Shown: positions 31,981-39,319 of the stretch, piece after piece
Layout: the number at the start of each line of letters is the position of its first letter
Numbering within the stretch: the first letter of the stretch is position 1
From: Collinsella sp.
GTDB lineage: Bacteria; Actinomycetota; Coriobacteriia; Coriobacteriales; Coriobacteriaceae
Assembly (NCBI GenBank): GCA_019419645.1
Contig: DXZN01000013.1
Location: 1 to 39,319 of the forward strand
Reading direction: 5' to 3'
Length of the DNA stretch: 39,319 nucleotides
Program-made: the position numbers and the translations under genes
Notes under the pieces: generated by a model
Databases searched by the model: none
Seen by the model: the letters and a program-made list of their open reading frames with translations, nothing else
Told to the model about the DNA's origin: nothing

Positions 31981-32026
31981 TGGCTGTATGGACATATGGA
32001 GCAAAAGAACCGCAGATAGAAAAAGT

Positions 32027-32040
32027 AGAGTACGTTAACA
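32027..32040. promoter_or_regulatory. LacI-type operator candidate 3, near lacI3
   Basis: AGAGTACGTTAACA, the same as the 31840 site apart from its first base. It lies 94 bp before the lacI3 start, so it could serve autoregulation and looping with the two galK sites. Confidence 0.55.
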
Positions 32041-32133
32041 TGCGTCCGACGATAGCGGGCCTCGGCGCGGGGTGTATTTCTGCCCGAGCCGGCATGCACG
32101 CTATTCAGATCTCGCAAGGGTGAAGGTGATCCT

Positions 32134-33165
32134 GTGGCAAGGCGCCCGTCCAACGATACAGGTACGCGTCCGGTCTCCATGGCCGACGTCGCCCGCGCTG
32201 CTGGCGTTTCGCAGCAGACGGTTTCGCGCGTCGCCAACGGCTTGCCCAACGTCAACGAGCAGACGCGCCAGCGCGTGCAGGCCGCGATGCAAGAGCTCGG
32301 CTTTCGTCCGAGTTATGCCGGTCGCTCGCTGCGCGACGGCCGCTATCATTCGGTCGGCCTGTGCGTCAACGATGTCACCAAGTTTGGCAACCTCTCAATG
32401 ATCGACGGCATCGCCAGCGCTGCTCGCGAGCATAATTGCGCCATCACGCTGGTCGAGATGTCCAAGACTGAGGAGTTTTCGCTTGCCGAGGCCACGCGTC
32501 GTATGGCCGCGCTGCCCGTGGACGGCATCATTATCGGCATGAGTCGCATGGCACCCGATTTTGAGACGTTTGATCCACTGCCGGGCATTGGCACGGTCAT
32601 CGTTACCATGTACGCGCATCCGCGCGTGACCACGGTCGATTCCGACCATTACGGCTGCTCGCTGTTGCTCATGGATCATCTGTTTGAGCTGGGACACGAG
32701 CAGATTCGTTATATCGGCGGCCCGTCGTTCTCGGTCGATGAACAGTTTCGTCGCGCCGGCTGGCAGGACGCGCTCGAGCGTAGGCACATTAAGCCGCAGG
32801 CGCCGCTCGAGGGCGATTGGTCTGCCAACAGCGGTTACGAGGCCGGCAGGTACCTGGCCGAGCACGACCGCACCATGACGGCGATTTACGCGGCAAACGA
32901 CCAGATGGCAAACGGCGCCATTGCAGCGCTGCGTGATAGCGGTCTACGCGTGCCCGAGGACGTGAGCGTGGTGGGCGTCGATGACTCGCTCGACGACTTT
33001 GTCGCACATAACGAGCTCACGACCGTTCGATTTGACTTGCATCAGCGTGGGCGCGAGGTGTTTGAGCATGCGGTTCCCGAGGCGGGTACGGCGGGCAAAA
33101 CCGTTGCCATTCGTATTCCCGGCCAGCTCATCATTCGACATAGCACGGCGATACCGCGCTCATAG
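32134..33165 (+). CDS. LacI/GalR-family regulator of galKT
   Basis: A 343-residue LacI-type protein: helix-turn-helix MADVARAAGVSQQTVSRVAN (residues 16-35), PSYAGRSLRDGRYHSVGL hinge region, and a sugar sensor domain with VSVVGVDDSLDDFVAHNELTTVRF near the C-terminus. The start is a GTG at 32134 with AAGGTG before it. It is divergent from galK over 338 bp that hold three matching GAGTACGTTAACA-type sites. The domain content and operators point to a galactose-responsive repressor (GalR-like). It belongs to the same paralogue set as the LacI genes at 17719 and 22548. Confidence 0.87.
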   Translation: MARRPSNDTGTRPVSMADVARAAGVSQQTVSRVANGLPNVNEQTRQRVQAAMQELGFRPSYAGRSLRDGRYHSVGLCVNDVTKFGNLSMIDGIASAAREHNCAITLVEMSKTEEFSLAEATRRMAALPVDGIIIGMSRMAPDFETFDPLPGIGTVIVTMYAHPRVTTVDSDHYGCSLLLMDHLFELGHEQIRYIGGPSFSVDEQFRRAGWQDALERRHIKPQAPLEGDWSANSGYEAGRYLAEHDRTMTAIYAANDQMANGAIAALRDSGLRVPEDVSVVGVDDSLDDFVAHNELTTVRFDLHQRGREVFEHAVPEAGTAGKTVAIRIPGQLIIRHSTAIPRS

Positions 33166-33294
33166 TTTGTGCTGGTAAACGGCGATTTATCGCATTTCAA
33201 TAACAATCGGTAAGGATGCCGGCAGATAGCTGTTGGGATGCAGCCGAGTGCTATGATAGACGGGCTCTTTTGTCTATCTAGGAGGCTTTGCCTG

Positions 33295-34455
33295 ATGGAG
33301 ATCACCAAGGATATCCGCTACGTTGGCGTCGACGATCACGACATTGACCTGTTCGAGGGCCAGTACGATGTGTCCGAGAACGGTATGGCATACAACAGCT
33401 ACGTTATCTTGGGCGAAAAGATCGCTGTCGCCGATTCGGTCGACGGCGGTTTTGTCGATGAGTGGCTCGGCAACATCGAAGCCGTGCTCGACGGTCGCAC
33501 GCCCGATTACCTGGTCGTTCACCATATGGAGCCCGATCACTCCGCTGGCATCGCCGCCTTTATGGAGCGCTATCCCCAGGCGCAGATTGTGGCCAGCATG
33601 GGCGCCTTCCGCATGATGGTCAACTACTTTGGCACCGATTATCCCGAGCGCAAGATGGTCGTCAAAGAGGGCGACGTGCTCGACCTGGGCGGCCACAGCC
33701 TGACGTTTGTCGGCGCTCCCAACGTTCACTGGCCCGAGGTGCTGTTCTCTTACGAGGCCACCGACAAGGTGCTCTTTAGTGCCGATGGCTTTGGCAAGTT
33801 TGGTGCCAATGACATCGAAGATCCGGAAGGGTGGGCCTGCGAGGCACGCCGTTACTACTTTGGCATCGTGGGAAAGTTCGGCAAGTTCGTGCAGGCCGTG
33901 CTTAAGAAGGCCGCCGATCTGGACATCCAGGTTATCTGTCCGCTCCATGGCCCCGTGCTAACCGAGAACCTGGGCTACTACCTCGACACCTACAACACCT
34001 GGTCGAGCTATCAGCCCGAGGACGAGGGCATCACCATTGCCTACGCGAGCGTGTATGGCCATCTGAAGGCTGCCGTTGAGGAGCTCGCCGCAGCGCTCGA
34101 GGCTCGCGGCCAGAAGGTCTCCGTCTTTGACTTGGCTCGCGACGATATGGCCGAGGCGGTTGAGGACGCGTTCCGCTATGACCGTCTGGTGCTCGCCTCC
34201 ATCACCTATCAGGGCGAGATCTTCCCGTTCATGAGCACCTTTATCCACACGCTTGCCGAGCATGCCTACCAGAACCGTACCGTGGCGCTTGTCGAGGCCG
34301 GTTCCTGGGCGCCTGCAGCTGCCAAGGTTATGACCAAGGAGCTCGATGGTATGAAGGACATCACCCTGACGCAGAACAAGGTGACCGTGCTGGGTTCGCT
34401 CAACGACGCCTCGCGCGCCCAGATTGAGGCCCTCGCTGACGAGCTCTCCAAGTAG
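33295..34455 (+). CDS. Flavodiiron protein (A-type flavoprotein, oxygen/NO reductase)
   Basis: A 386-residue cytoplasmic enzyme with an N-terminal metallo-beta-lactamase-like diiron domain and a C-terminal flavodoxin domain. The diiron motif HHMEPDHSAG (about residues 78-87) is intact, and ICPLHGPVL (about residue 217) supplies a further iron-binding histidine. The flavodoxin part begins ITIAYASVYGHLKAAVEEL near residue 253. Flavodiiron proteins reduce oxygen to water in anaerobes. AGGAGG 10 bases upstream fixes the ATG at 33295. It is unrelated to the sugar genes. No rubredoxin fusion is present. Confidence 0.9.
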   Translation: MEITKDIRYVGVDDHDIDLFEGQYDVSENGMAYNSYVILGEKIAVADSVDGGFVDEWLGNIEAVLDGRTPDYLVVHHMEPDHSAGIAAFMERYPQAQIVASMGAFRMMVNYFGTDYPERKMVVKEGDVLDLGGHSLTFVGAPNVHWPEVLFSYEATDKVLFSADGFGKFGANDIEDPEGWACEARRYYFGIVGKFGKFVQAVLKKAADLDIQVICPLHGPVLTENLGYYLDTYNTWSSYQPEDEGITIAYASVYGHLKAAVEELAAALEARGQKVSVFDLARDDMAEAVEDAFRYDRLVLASITYQGEIFPFMSTFIHTLAEHAYQNRTVALVEAGSWAPAAAKVMTKELDGMKDITLTQNKVTVLGSLNDASRAQIEALADELSK

Positions 34456-34478
34456 CGATACGTTCACGTTTAACGCTC

Positions 34479-34520
34479 AAACCACCACAAAGGGGACAGG
34501 CACCTTTGTGGTGGTTTTTG
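34479..34520. terminator. Bidirectional terminator between the flavodiiron and DeoR genes
   Basis: ACCACCACAAAGG and CCTTTGTGGTGGT are perfect 13-bp arms. TTTTTG follows on the plus strand and a short T-run (TTTGAG) on the minus strand, between convergent genes. Confidence 0.8.
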
Positions 34521-34521
34521 T

Positions 34522-35325
34522 TTACGCGCTGGCGATGATGAGGGCTGGACGAGCGTCGTTGGCTAACTCGGCGATCGAGGTGGCGACGGCATGGTCGGGG
34601 TCACGGTCCATCACGATGGTGCCGACATCGGTCAGTTTGGCAAAGCGGTACATGCCGCGTCCGTTGACCTTGCTGGCGTCCATGAGGGCAACGCCTTGAC
34701 GGGCGGCGGAGATCATGGCTGTTTTGGTCTCGGCCATCTGCGGAAAGTCGGTCGTAAAGCCGCAGCCGGGAACAAAAGCGCCGGGGCACATGACGGCAAG
34801 GTCGGCATGGACCATTTGGATCGCCTGCATGGTGAGCGGTCCGTACAGATAGCGATGACCTTTGCGCAGTGCCCCGCCCAGCATGACGACATCGACCGAG
34901 GGCATGCTCTCGTCGATGTAATCGGCGATGGTGATGTCGGCCGTGATGACGGTGATGCCGTCGCGCTGGTCGAGCAAGCGGACAAATTCGAGCGCGGTGG
35001 TGCCCGAGTCGACAAGCAGTGTGTCGCCGTCATTGACGAGCTCGATGGCGCTTTGCGCGATGGCCTGCTTGGCGGCGACGTTGACGTTGATGCGGCGATC
35101 CTGCGTGGAGACGGTCAGGCGCTTGTGGAGCGATACGGCACCACCATGTGTGCGGCGCAGCTTGCCTGCTTCGGCGAGCGCGTCCAGGTCGGCGCGGGCG
35201 GTGACGGAGGACACGCTAAAGGTCTGGGCGATTTCTGCTACCTGCACCGAGGCGTTGTGCTCGAGCATTTCCATAATGGCGGTACGGCGTTCGTCGGCAA
35301 ATGCACGGTTGGTAGCTTGGGCCAT
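34522..35325 (-). CDS. DeoR-family repressor next to the aldolase (AgaR/GatR type)
   Basis: A 267-residue DeoR protein from the ATG at 35325; an upstream ATG at 35382 would add 19 residues without homology. The helix-turn-helix is VAEIAQTFSVSSVTARADL near residue 30, followed by KLRRTHGGAV. The sugar-phosphate domain shows LLVDSGTTALEFVRLL and VVMLGGALRKGHRYLYGP. It is divergent from the class II aldolase gene. It lacks the LacR-specific segments seen in the DeoR protein at 12886. It probably governs the aldolase, with a tagatose- or fructose-type phosphate as signal. Confidence 0.8.
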   Translation of the reverse strand: MAQATNRAFADERRTAIMEMLEHNASVQVAEIAQTFSVSSVTARADLDALAEAGKLRRTHGGAVSLHKRLTVSTQDRRINVNVAAKQAIAQSAIELVNDGDTLLVDSGTTALEFVRLLDQRDGITVITADITIADYIDESMPSVDVVMLGGALRKGHRYLYGPLTMQAIQMVHADLAVMCPGAFVPGCGFTTDFPQMAETKTAMISAARQGVALMDASKVNGRGMYRFAKLTDVGTIVMDRDPDHAVATSIAELANDARPALIIASA

Positions 35326-35419
35326 GTCTGCTCCATTCTCGGCTAAATTTGCAGGAATTGTGTTGACTCCATTTTCGTTCATTTTCTTTTTGAGTAAGAA
35401 AACACCTTTCGATTACTTA

Positions 35420-35435
35420 TCTTTTCTATAAAAGA
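35420..35435. promoter_or_regulatory. TCTTTT palindrome between the DeoR and aldolase genes
   Basis: TCTTTTCTATAAAAGA is a perfect 6-bp-arm palindrome. CTTTTTG and further TTTC runs lie upstream (35387-35412), as in several DeoR-family operators. It is the best operator candidate for the adjacent DeoR protein. Confidence 0.4.
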
Positions 35436-35659
35436 AAGACGCTGAACGCCCAAAATTCAATATCGAACACGCCCGCTCGGCTCCAATTCCTTCCGTTTAC
35501 TTTTCAAAAACGACTGTATTGACCTGCATGGGCTCAATATCTCGCACGTGCAAAGCCGCTGAATTTCATACAATGAGCGCAGCAAAACGCAAGGTAAAAC
35601 GCCTTGTGAACAACTACGCCCGATGTCCAGATGCGGGCGAGGGAGAGGAGCAAACGCTC

Positions 35660-36517
35660 ATGGCACTTGTTACCACCGAAAAGATGCTCAAGGACGCTCA
35701 GGCCGGCCACTACGCCGTCGGCGCGTTCAACGTCGAGAACCTCGAGTTTGTTATGGCCGTTCTGGCCGCTGCCGAGGAGACCAAGTCCCCCGTCATCATG
35801 CAGACCACCCCGGGCACCATCAAGACCGCTGGTCTGGACTACTTCTACGGCATGGTCAAGGCTGCCGCCGAGCGCGCTTCCGTGCCCGTTGCCCTGCACC
35901 TCGATCACGGCGATGGCTATGACCGCTGCATGCAGGCTTTCCGCACTGGCTACACCTCTGTCATGATCGACGGTTCGCACGAGTCCTTCGAGGACAACAT
36001 CGCCCTGACCAAGTCCGTCGCCGATGCTGGCCGCGCCATGGGCGTGCCCGTCGAGGCTGAGCTTGGTAAGGTTGGCGGCAAGGAGGACGACGGTCCCGCG
36101 GTTGAGGGCGAGAGCCCCTACACCGATCCGGCCGAGGCCAAGGAGTTCGTCGAGCGCACCGGCTGCACCTCTCTCGCTATTGGCGTTGGCACCAGCCACG
36201 GTGTGTACACGAGCGATCCGCACATCGAGCAGTCCGTGGTCAAGGCCATCCGCGACGCCGTCGACGTGCCGCTGGTTCTGCACGGCACCTCCGGTGTGCC
36301 CGATGAGCAGGTTGCCGAGGCTGTGAAGAACGGCATCTGCAAGGTCAACTACGCCACCGAGCTGCGTCAGGCCTACACCAAGGGCTTCATGGCCTACATG
36401 GCCGAGAACCCTGCCTGCTTCGATCCCAAGAAGCCGGCCAAGGAGGGTATGCGTGAGATCACCGAGCTGGTTAAGATCCGCATGACCAACCTCAACTCTG
36501 TGGGCAAAGCAGAGTAA
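35660..36517 (+). CDS. Class II tagatose/fructose-bisphosphate aldolase (GatY/KbaY-like)
   Basis: A 285-residue zinc-dependent aldolase that splits a ketose-1,6-bisphosphate into dihydroxyacetone phosphate and glyceraldehyde-3-phosphate. Markers are YAVGAFNVENLEFVMAVL, the zinc motif ALHLDHGDGYD (about residue 80), MIDGSHESFEDNI, EAELGKVGGKEDD, and VLHGTSGVPDEQV (about residue 205). The ATG at 35660 is the canonical start with GAGGAG upstream; an earlier TTG at 35519 adds an unrelated leader. Since no lacD is visible, this enzyme probably finishes the tagatose pathway for both arms. Plain fructose-bisphosphate aldolase is the main alternative. Confidence 0.85.
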   Translation: MALVTTEKMLKDAQAGHYAVGAFNVENLEFVMAVLAAAEETKSPVIMQTTPGTIKTAGLDYFYGMVKAAAERASVPVALHLDHGDGYDRCMQAFRTGYTSVMIDGSHESFEDNIALTKSVADAGRAMGVPVEAELGKVGGKEDDGPAVEGESPYTDPAEAKEFVERTGCTSLAIGVGTSHGVYTSDPHIEQSVVKAIRDAVDVPLVLHGTSGVPDEQVAEAVKNGICKVNYATELRQAYTKGFMAYMAENPACFDPKKPAKEGMREITELVKIRMTNLNSVGKAE

Positions 36518-36550
36518 CAGCAAGGGTACTCCGACTCGCTACATATCCCG

Positions 36551-36675
36551 GGGAGGGACGAGGGCTTAGTTCCCCAATCGTCCTCGGGCATGCAAAAAGC
36601 CTCGCTGCGCACTTCGTGCGGCGAGGCTTTTTGCCCCCTGCGGAAAGATTGGAGAACTAAGCCCTCGTCCCTCCC
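36551..36675. repeat. Long inverted repeat enclosing the aldolase terminator
   Basis: GGGAGGGACGAGGGCTTAG... at 36551-36578 and its inverse at 36648-36675 pair over 28 bp with one mismatch. The terminator hairpin sits in the middle. The 164 bp after it hold no gene; they contain two related stretches (CGCCCTTGTGGCGTTAGG and CGCCCCTGTGGCGTTGGG). Confidence 0.75.
36592..36638 (+). terminator. Terminator of the aldolase gene
   Basis: GCAAAAAGCCTCGC pairs perfectly with GCGAGGCTTTTTGC. The T-run within the stem makes it work in either direction. Confidence 0.85.
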
Positions 36676-36839
36676 AGGTTGACCTACTCGAGGTCGTCGC
36701 CCTTGTGGCGTTAGGTCTGAAAATAATAAGAAGCCTTCGCGCTGCGGAATGATTTTGGAAACTAAGTACGGGGACCCGCCCAAACCGTCCTGCTCAATCG
36801 CCCCTGTGGCGTTGGGGCGGAAAGGATGGGGCGCGTGGG

Positions 36840-37463
36840 TTATTTGGTCGTTAGGGTTAGTAGGTCGTTGGGGGTTTTGAGGTTGTAGGTGGCGTTTGGG
36901 ATATCTTGGTGTGATCCCCATGCTGCTCGGGCAAAACTGACTCCTGCTGAAGTTGCGCATTGTTCGTCGTAGACGGTGTCGCCAACGTAGACGACGTTGC
37001 CAGGATTCGCGCCCGCACGTCGGAGATATTCGAGCATGGGTGCGGGTGCGGGCTTATGTTCGGCTGTGTCTTCGACAAGGATGATGTGCTCAAAATACTT
37101 ATCGAAACCAAGGGGTGCAATTTCTTTTGCGTATTCGTCGCGCGCACGTGAGGAGACGATGCCAAGTTTGCAGCCGCTATCGGCGAGTGTTGCGATGACT
37201 TCAAGCAAACCTGGAAACACGCTGATGGTGCTTTTAAAGCTGGCGGCAACTTGACACCAGCGATCCAACGTTGCCTGCGAGTAGATCCCAAGTTTCTCAA
37301 GGGCATCCTTGCCGGGTATGCCGAGGGCAAAGTCAAGCTCGTGTCGGGGAAGCGTTTTGCTGGTCTCTTCTTGGACAATCTGGACAAGCGATGACAGAAC
37401 GCTTTCTTCTGTATCTGCCAATGTCCCATCAACGTCAAATACGATATGGTCAAAGTGCTTCAT
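36840..37463 (-). CDS. HAD-family hydrolase (phosphoglycolate-phosphatase-like)
   Basis: A 207-residue cytoplasmic phosphatase of the HAD superfamily. Motif I is VFDVDGTLADTE (residues 8-19), motif II IVSSRA (about residue 101), motif III the lysine in AEHKPAPAPM, and motif IV VYVGDTVYDEQCA. The cap domain between residues 17 and 85 is the small helical type. GAGAGGAG precedes the ATG. It may remove phosphate from a sugar phosphate, but the substrate is not shown. Codon use is less GC-rich than the sugar genes, which could mean later acquisition. Confidence 0.85.
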   Translation of the reverse strand: MKHFDHIVFDVDGTLADTEESVLSSLVQIVQEETSKTLPRHELDFALGIPGKDALEKLGIYSQATLDRWCQVAASFKSTISVFPGLLEVIATLADSGCKLGIVSSRARDEYAKEIAPLGFDKYFEHIILVEDTAEHKPAPAPMLEYLRRAGANPGNVVYVGDTVYDEQCATSAGVSFARAAWGSHQDIPNATYNLKTPNDLLTLTTK

Positions 37464-37519
37464 ATGATTGCTCCTCTCTGTTGTTTGCCTGCAAGTTTGA
37501 TGCAGTGACAGAAGAAGGG

Positions 37520-38458
37520 CTAGCGGGATTTCTGCCTGGTGCTATCGAGATTCTGCCTCGCTGCTCGATAGCTCGAAGGAGTGCATCCCATTTGTTCTTT
37601 AAATACCTGGCCAAGATGGCTTGCTGTTATAAATCCGCATTGGCGCGCGACTGTCTGTACCGTTCGCGTGGTGTGTGCCAAAAGTTCGCAAGCACGGTTT
37701 ATGCGGTATGCGCGTAGATATGCCGCCGGGGTCGTTCCTGCACAAGTTTCGATAATGCGGTAACACTCTCTTTCGCTTACGCCGGCTGCAGATGCCATCT
37801 GGGGCACATCTATAGCGGCTGCATAGTTTGCGCGGATAAAGTCCAGGATTGCCTTGAACTGTACGTCGCGGCTGGTCATCCAAGAGGCGCCGTCGGAAGA
37901 AAAGAGCGGTTCGGTCTTGGCGTTAATCTGAATCCAGAGCTCTGACAAACTATTTCGAAGCGCCATCTCGTTCTGCGGCCGTTGAAGGTCGTGGCTAAAG
38001 GAGCTCTTCAGCAAATCGATAAAGGGCATATCGTCGGGATTGGTGGGCGACCATTTGAGCACATCGACGCCTCGACATTGAAGCAATGGGTTGATGTAGC
38101 GCTTTTGGAGACGTCCCGCGGGATCGCCGAGCATCGACGGCTGAAAGATATGCAGCATTTGAATGGCTGGCGCCGAATTGGGTGATTGCAGCGTGCTGTG
38201 CAAAACGCCGCCGTTGATAAAGCCGGCGGACCCTTCCTCAAAGCGTACGTGCTCATGAGCCGCGCGCGTTCGATAGTCAATCGCTCCCTGCTCCATGTAG
38301 AAAAGCTCAACTTCGGAATGCCAGTGCCAGGGGACGGAATTGCCCGGATAGCGAGCGAATTCTGCGCGTTCGGCAATATAGGGCCAGTCTTCGGCGGTCT
38401 CGGGAAACGCTTCCTCGCGTCCTCCGCGGTGCAATTCTATGTGATCCATGTTTCGCAT
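37520..38458 (-). CDS. AraC-family transcriptional regulator
   Basis: A 312-residue regulator with an N-terminal cupin-type sugar-sensing domain (VPWHWHSEVELFYMEQGAIDYRT, split by loops, residues 42-66) and a C-terminal double helix-turn-helix: IDVPQMASAAGVSERECYR (about residues 217-235) and VARQCGFITASHLGQVFKEQMGCTPSSYR (about residues 268-296). An ATG three codons in (38449) is an equally good start; no strong ribosome site is visible. AraC proteins bind paired direct half-sites about 21 bp apart, the period of the AACGG repeats found across this locus, so it is one candidate for their partner. Confidence 0.87.
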   Translation of the reverse strand: MRNMDHIELHRGGREEAFPETAEDWPYIAERAEFARYPGNSVPWHWHSEVELFYMEQGAIDYRTRAAHEHVRFEEGSAGFINGGVLHSTLQSPNSAPAIQMLHIFQPSMLGDPAGRLQKRYINPLLQCRGVDVLKWSPTNPDDMPFIDLLKSSFSHDLQRPQNEMALRNSLSELWIQINAKTEPLFSSDGASWMTSRDVQFKAILDFIRANYAAAIDVPQMASAAGVSERECYRIIETCAGTTPAAYLRAYRINRACELLAHTTRTVQTVARQCGFITASHLGQVFKEQMGCTPSSYRAARQNLDSTRQKSR

Positions 38459-38946
38459 GGCATCAGTATAAAGCGCGATGGGCTTAGATTGCTCTTGCCT
38501 GTTCGGGGAACGCCTTGTCTAGGGATGCTTGGAGCTTTTCGAAGGATGCTCGTAAGTTGAGGCTCTGATCGGCTGAGCGCTTGGTTTTTGTGGTGGGGGA
38601 GTCGAGGAGACCGTTTCTCTGTGTCGGGGGGAAGGAGAAAGGGTTTGCATGTTTTAGGGATGGCTGCTGTGCTGCGTCATTGGAAGAATGCATGCTTATG
38701 CGGCCTCCTCGATGTCCACCAAAAGGTTGCGCACGGGGTGTGCTACTAGGTCCCGTGCGTTGGCAGTATTATGCCGCGGCTGCCGCAAAGAAGCGCTAAA
38801 GAAAGGCTTAACCTGGTTTGGTGTTACGATGAAACTGCAGGTCAGGGGTATCGAGTAACACTCTTGAAAGGTTTTGGGCTTAAGGGCTTTCTAAGGTTTG
38901 TGACGTGGATATGGCGTGGACGTGCGGAGCGTGTGAATGCTCGCTG
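38459..38946. other. 488-bp stretch without a confident gene
   Basis: One minus-strand frame at 38484-38693 (69 codons, ending SFEKLQASLDKAF...) has GAGGAGG before its ATG and might be a small protein, but I see no family. Other short frames here have atypical composition. No repeat or RNA gene was recognised. Confidence 0.4.
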
Positions 38947-39319
38947 TTAGCGCTGCGGCTCTGCGGCGCGCACCTGCTCGATGACCTTTTCCATCGTGGC
39001 GTCGATGCGATCCTTTTTGAGTTCGCATTCCCAGATGGTTATGGGCGTCCAGCCCATTTCGGTGAGCGCTGCCACGGCGGCACGGTCGCGCTCGACGTTG
39101 CGACGGAACTTTGCCTCCCAAAACTCAACATTGCGCTTGGGCTGGCTGGGGTTGCACTTGGGGCAGCGATGCCAAAAGCAACCGTTGACGAAGATGGCGA
39201 TCTTGCGGCCGGGGAAGGCGATGTCGGGCTTGCCGGGAACCTTCCATTCCAGGCGATAGCCGGTGAGGCCCGCTGCGCGCAGGCGCTGGCGAACGAGCAG
39301 CTCTGGCTTGGTATTGGCG
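38947..39319 (-). CDS. Very short patch repair (Vsr)-like endonuclease, 5' end beyond the window
   Basis: The last 124 codons of a minus-strand gene that enters from the right edge. It reads NTKPELLVRQRLRAAGLTGY, GKPDIAFPGRKIAIFVNGCFWH, CPKCNPSQP, EFWEAKFRRNVERDR and GWTPITIWECELK, the ordered motifs of Vsr mismatch endonucleases: the catalytic aspartate in KPDI, the FVNGCFWH core and the WEC strand. Vsr nicks T:G mismatches arising from 5-methylcytosine deamination. Genes for cytosine methylases usually lie beside it, here expected beyond the edge. The first His of the E. coli HGCFWH core is Asn here, a position that varies in homologues. Confidence 0.85.
   Translation of the reverse strand, partial: ANTKPELLVRQRLRAAGLTGYRLEWKVPGKPDIAFPGRKIAIFVNGCFWHRCPKCNPSQPKRNVEFWEAKFRRNVERDRAAVAALTEMGWTPITIWECELKKDRIDATMEKVIEQVRAAEPQR

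Noticed and set aside
31796..32095. N-terminal extension of galK
   Set aside because: The frame is open but passes through operator sites, lacks galactokinase similarity, and the ATG at 31795 has an excellent ribosome site.
33176..33225. A further AACGG element before the flavodiiron gene
   Set aside because: TAAACGGCGATTTATC resembles one half, but the next CGG-containing half is 28 bp away, not 21, so the bipartite rule fails.
38581..38799. Plus-strand frame of 72 codons
   Set aside because: No ribosome site, Cys-rich atypical composition and no family; probably chance.
38981..39259. Plus-strand frame of 92 codons at the right edge
   Set aside because: It is the antisense of the partial Vsr gene, whose motifs are clear on the minus strand.

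Overview
The window looks like a chromosomal segment of a Coriobacteriia gut actinobacterium, most likely Collinsella or a close relative. This rests on the high-GC coding style, the strictly fermentative sugar-PTS gene content, the flavodiiron oxygen-detoxification protein and the many short palindromic intergenic repeats. The genus is inference; no 16S or other marker gene is present.

Almost the whole window is a super-locus for galactose-type sugars, built from three arms. (1) About 1-7,000 is an N-acetylgalactosamine (aga) arm: a mannose-class PTS (EIIA, YajC-like protein, EIIB, EIIC, EIID), a NagR/DasR-type GntR regulator, an AgaS-type SIS deaminase/isomerase and a NagA/AgaA deacetylase. 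Its product is tagatose-6-phosphate. (2) About 7,800-9,700 and 12,900-28,700 form a lactose / tagatose-6-phosphate arm: a LacR-type DeoR regulator, two mirrored lacI-lacE-lacG modules, a lone lacF, lacAB, and two near-copies of a lacX-lacC pair. (3) galM at about 11,600-12,700 and galK-galT with its own LacI regulator at 28,900-33,200 form the Leloir arm. A class II GatY/KbaY-like aldolase at 35,660-36,517 supplies the last tagatose-1,6-bisphosphate step; no class I lacD was seen. The rest is a flavodoxin, a YhcH/NanQ protein, a tRNA-Thr, an unidentified membrane protein, a flavodiiron protein, a HAD phosphatase, an AraC regulator and a partial Vsr endonuclease running off the right edge.

The most unusual signals are regulatory or mutational. 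A bipartite direct repeat (AACGG, 16 bp, AACGG; exact 21-bp period) occurs seven times, always in intergenic control regions of aga, lacE1, lacE2 (twice), lacF, lacA and galK. This suggests one undescribed activator tying all arms together. A second motif (TGTTC, 5 bp, TGTTYRAAT) occurs upstream of lacR, lacF and lacA and is the best candidate LacR operator. Both lacE genes are frameshifted: one by an apparent 1-bp loss, the other by an 8-bp tandem duplication that could revert by slippage. An orphan mannose-class EIIB has tyrosine in place of its catalytic histidine. A nagA 3' fragment follows lacC1, a scar of past duplication. Several families of long palindromic repeats sit between operons.
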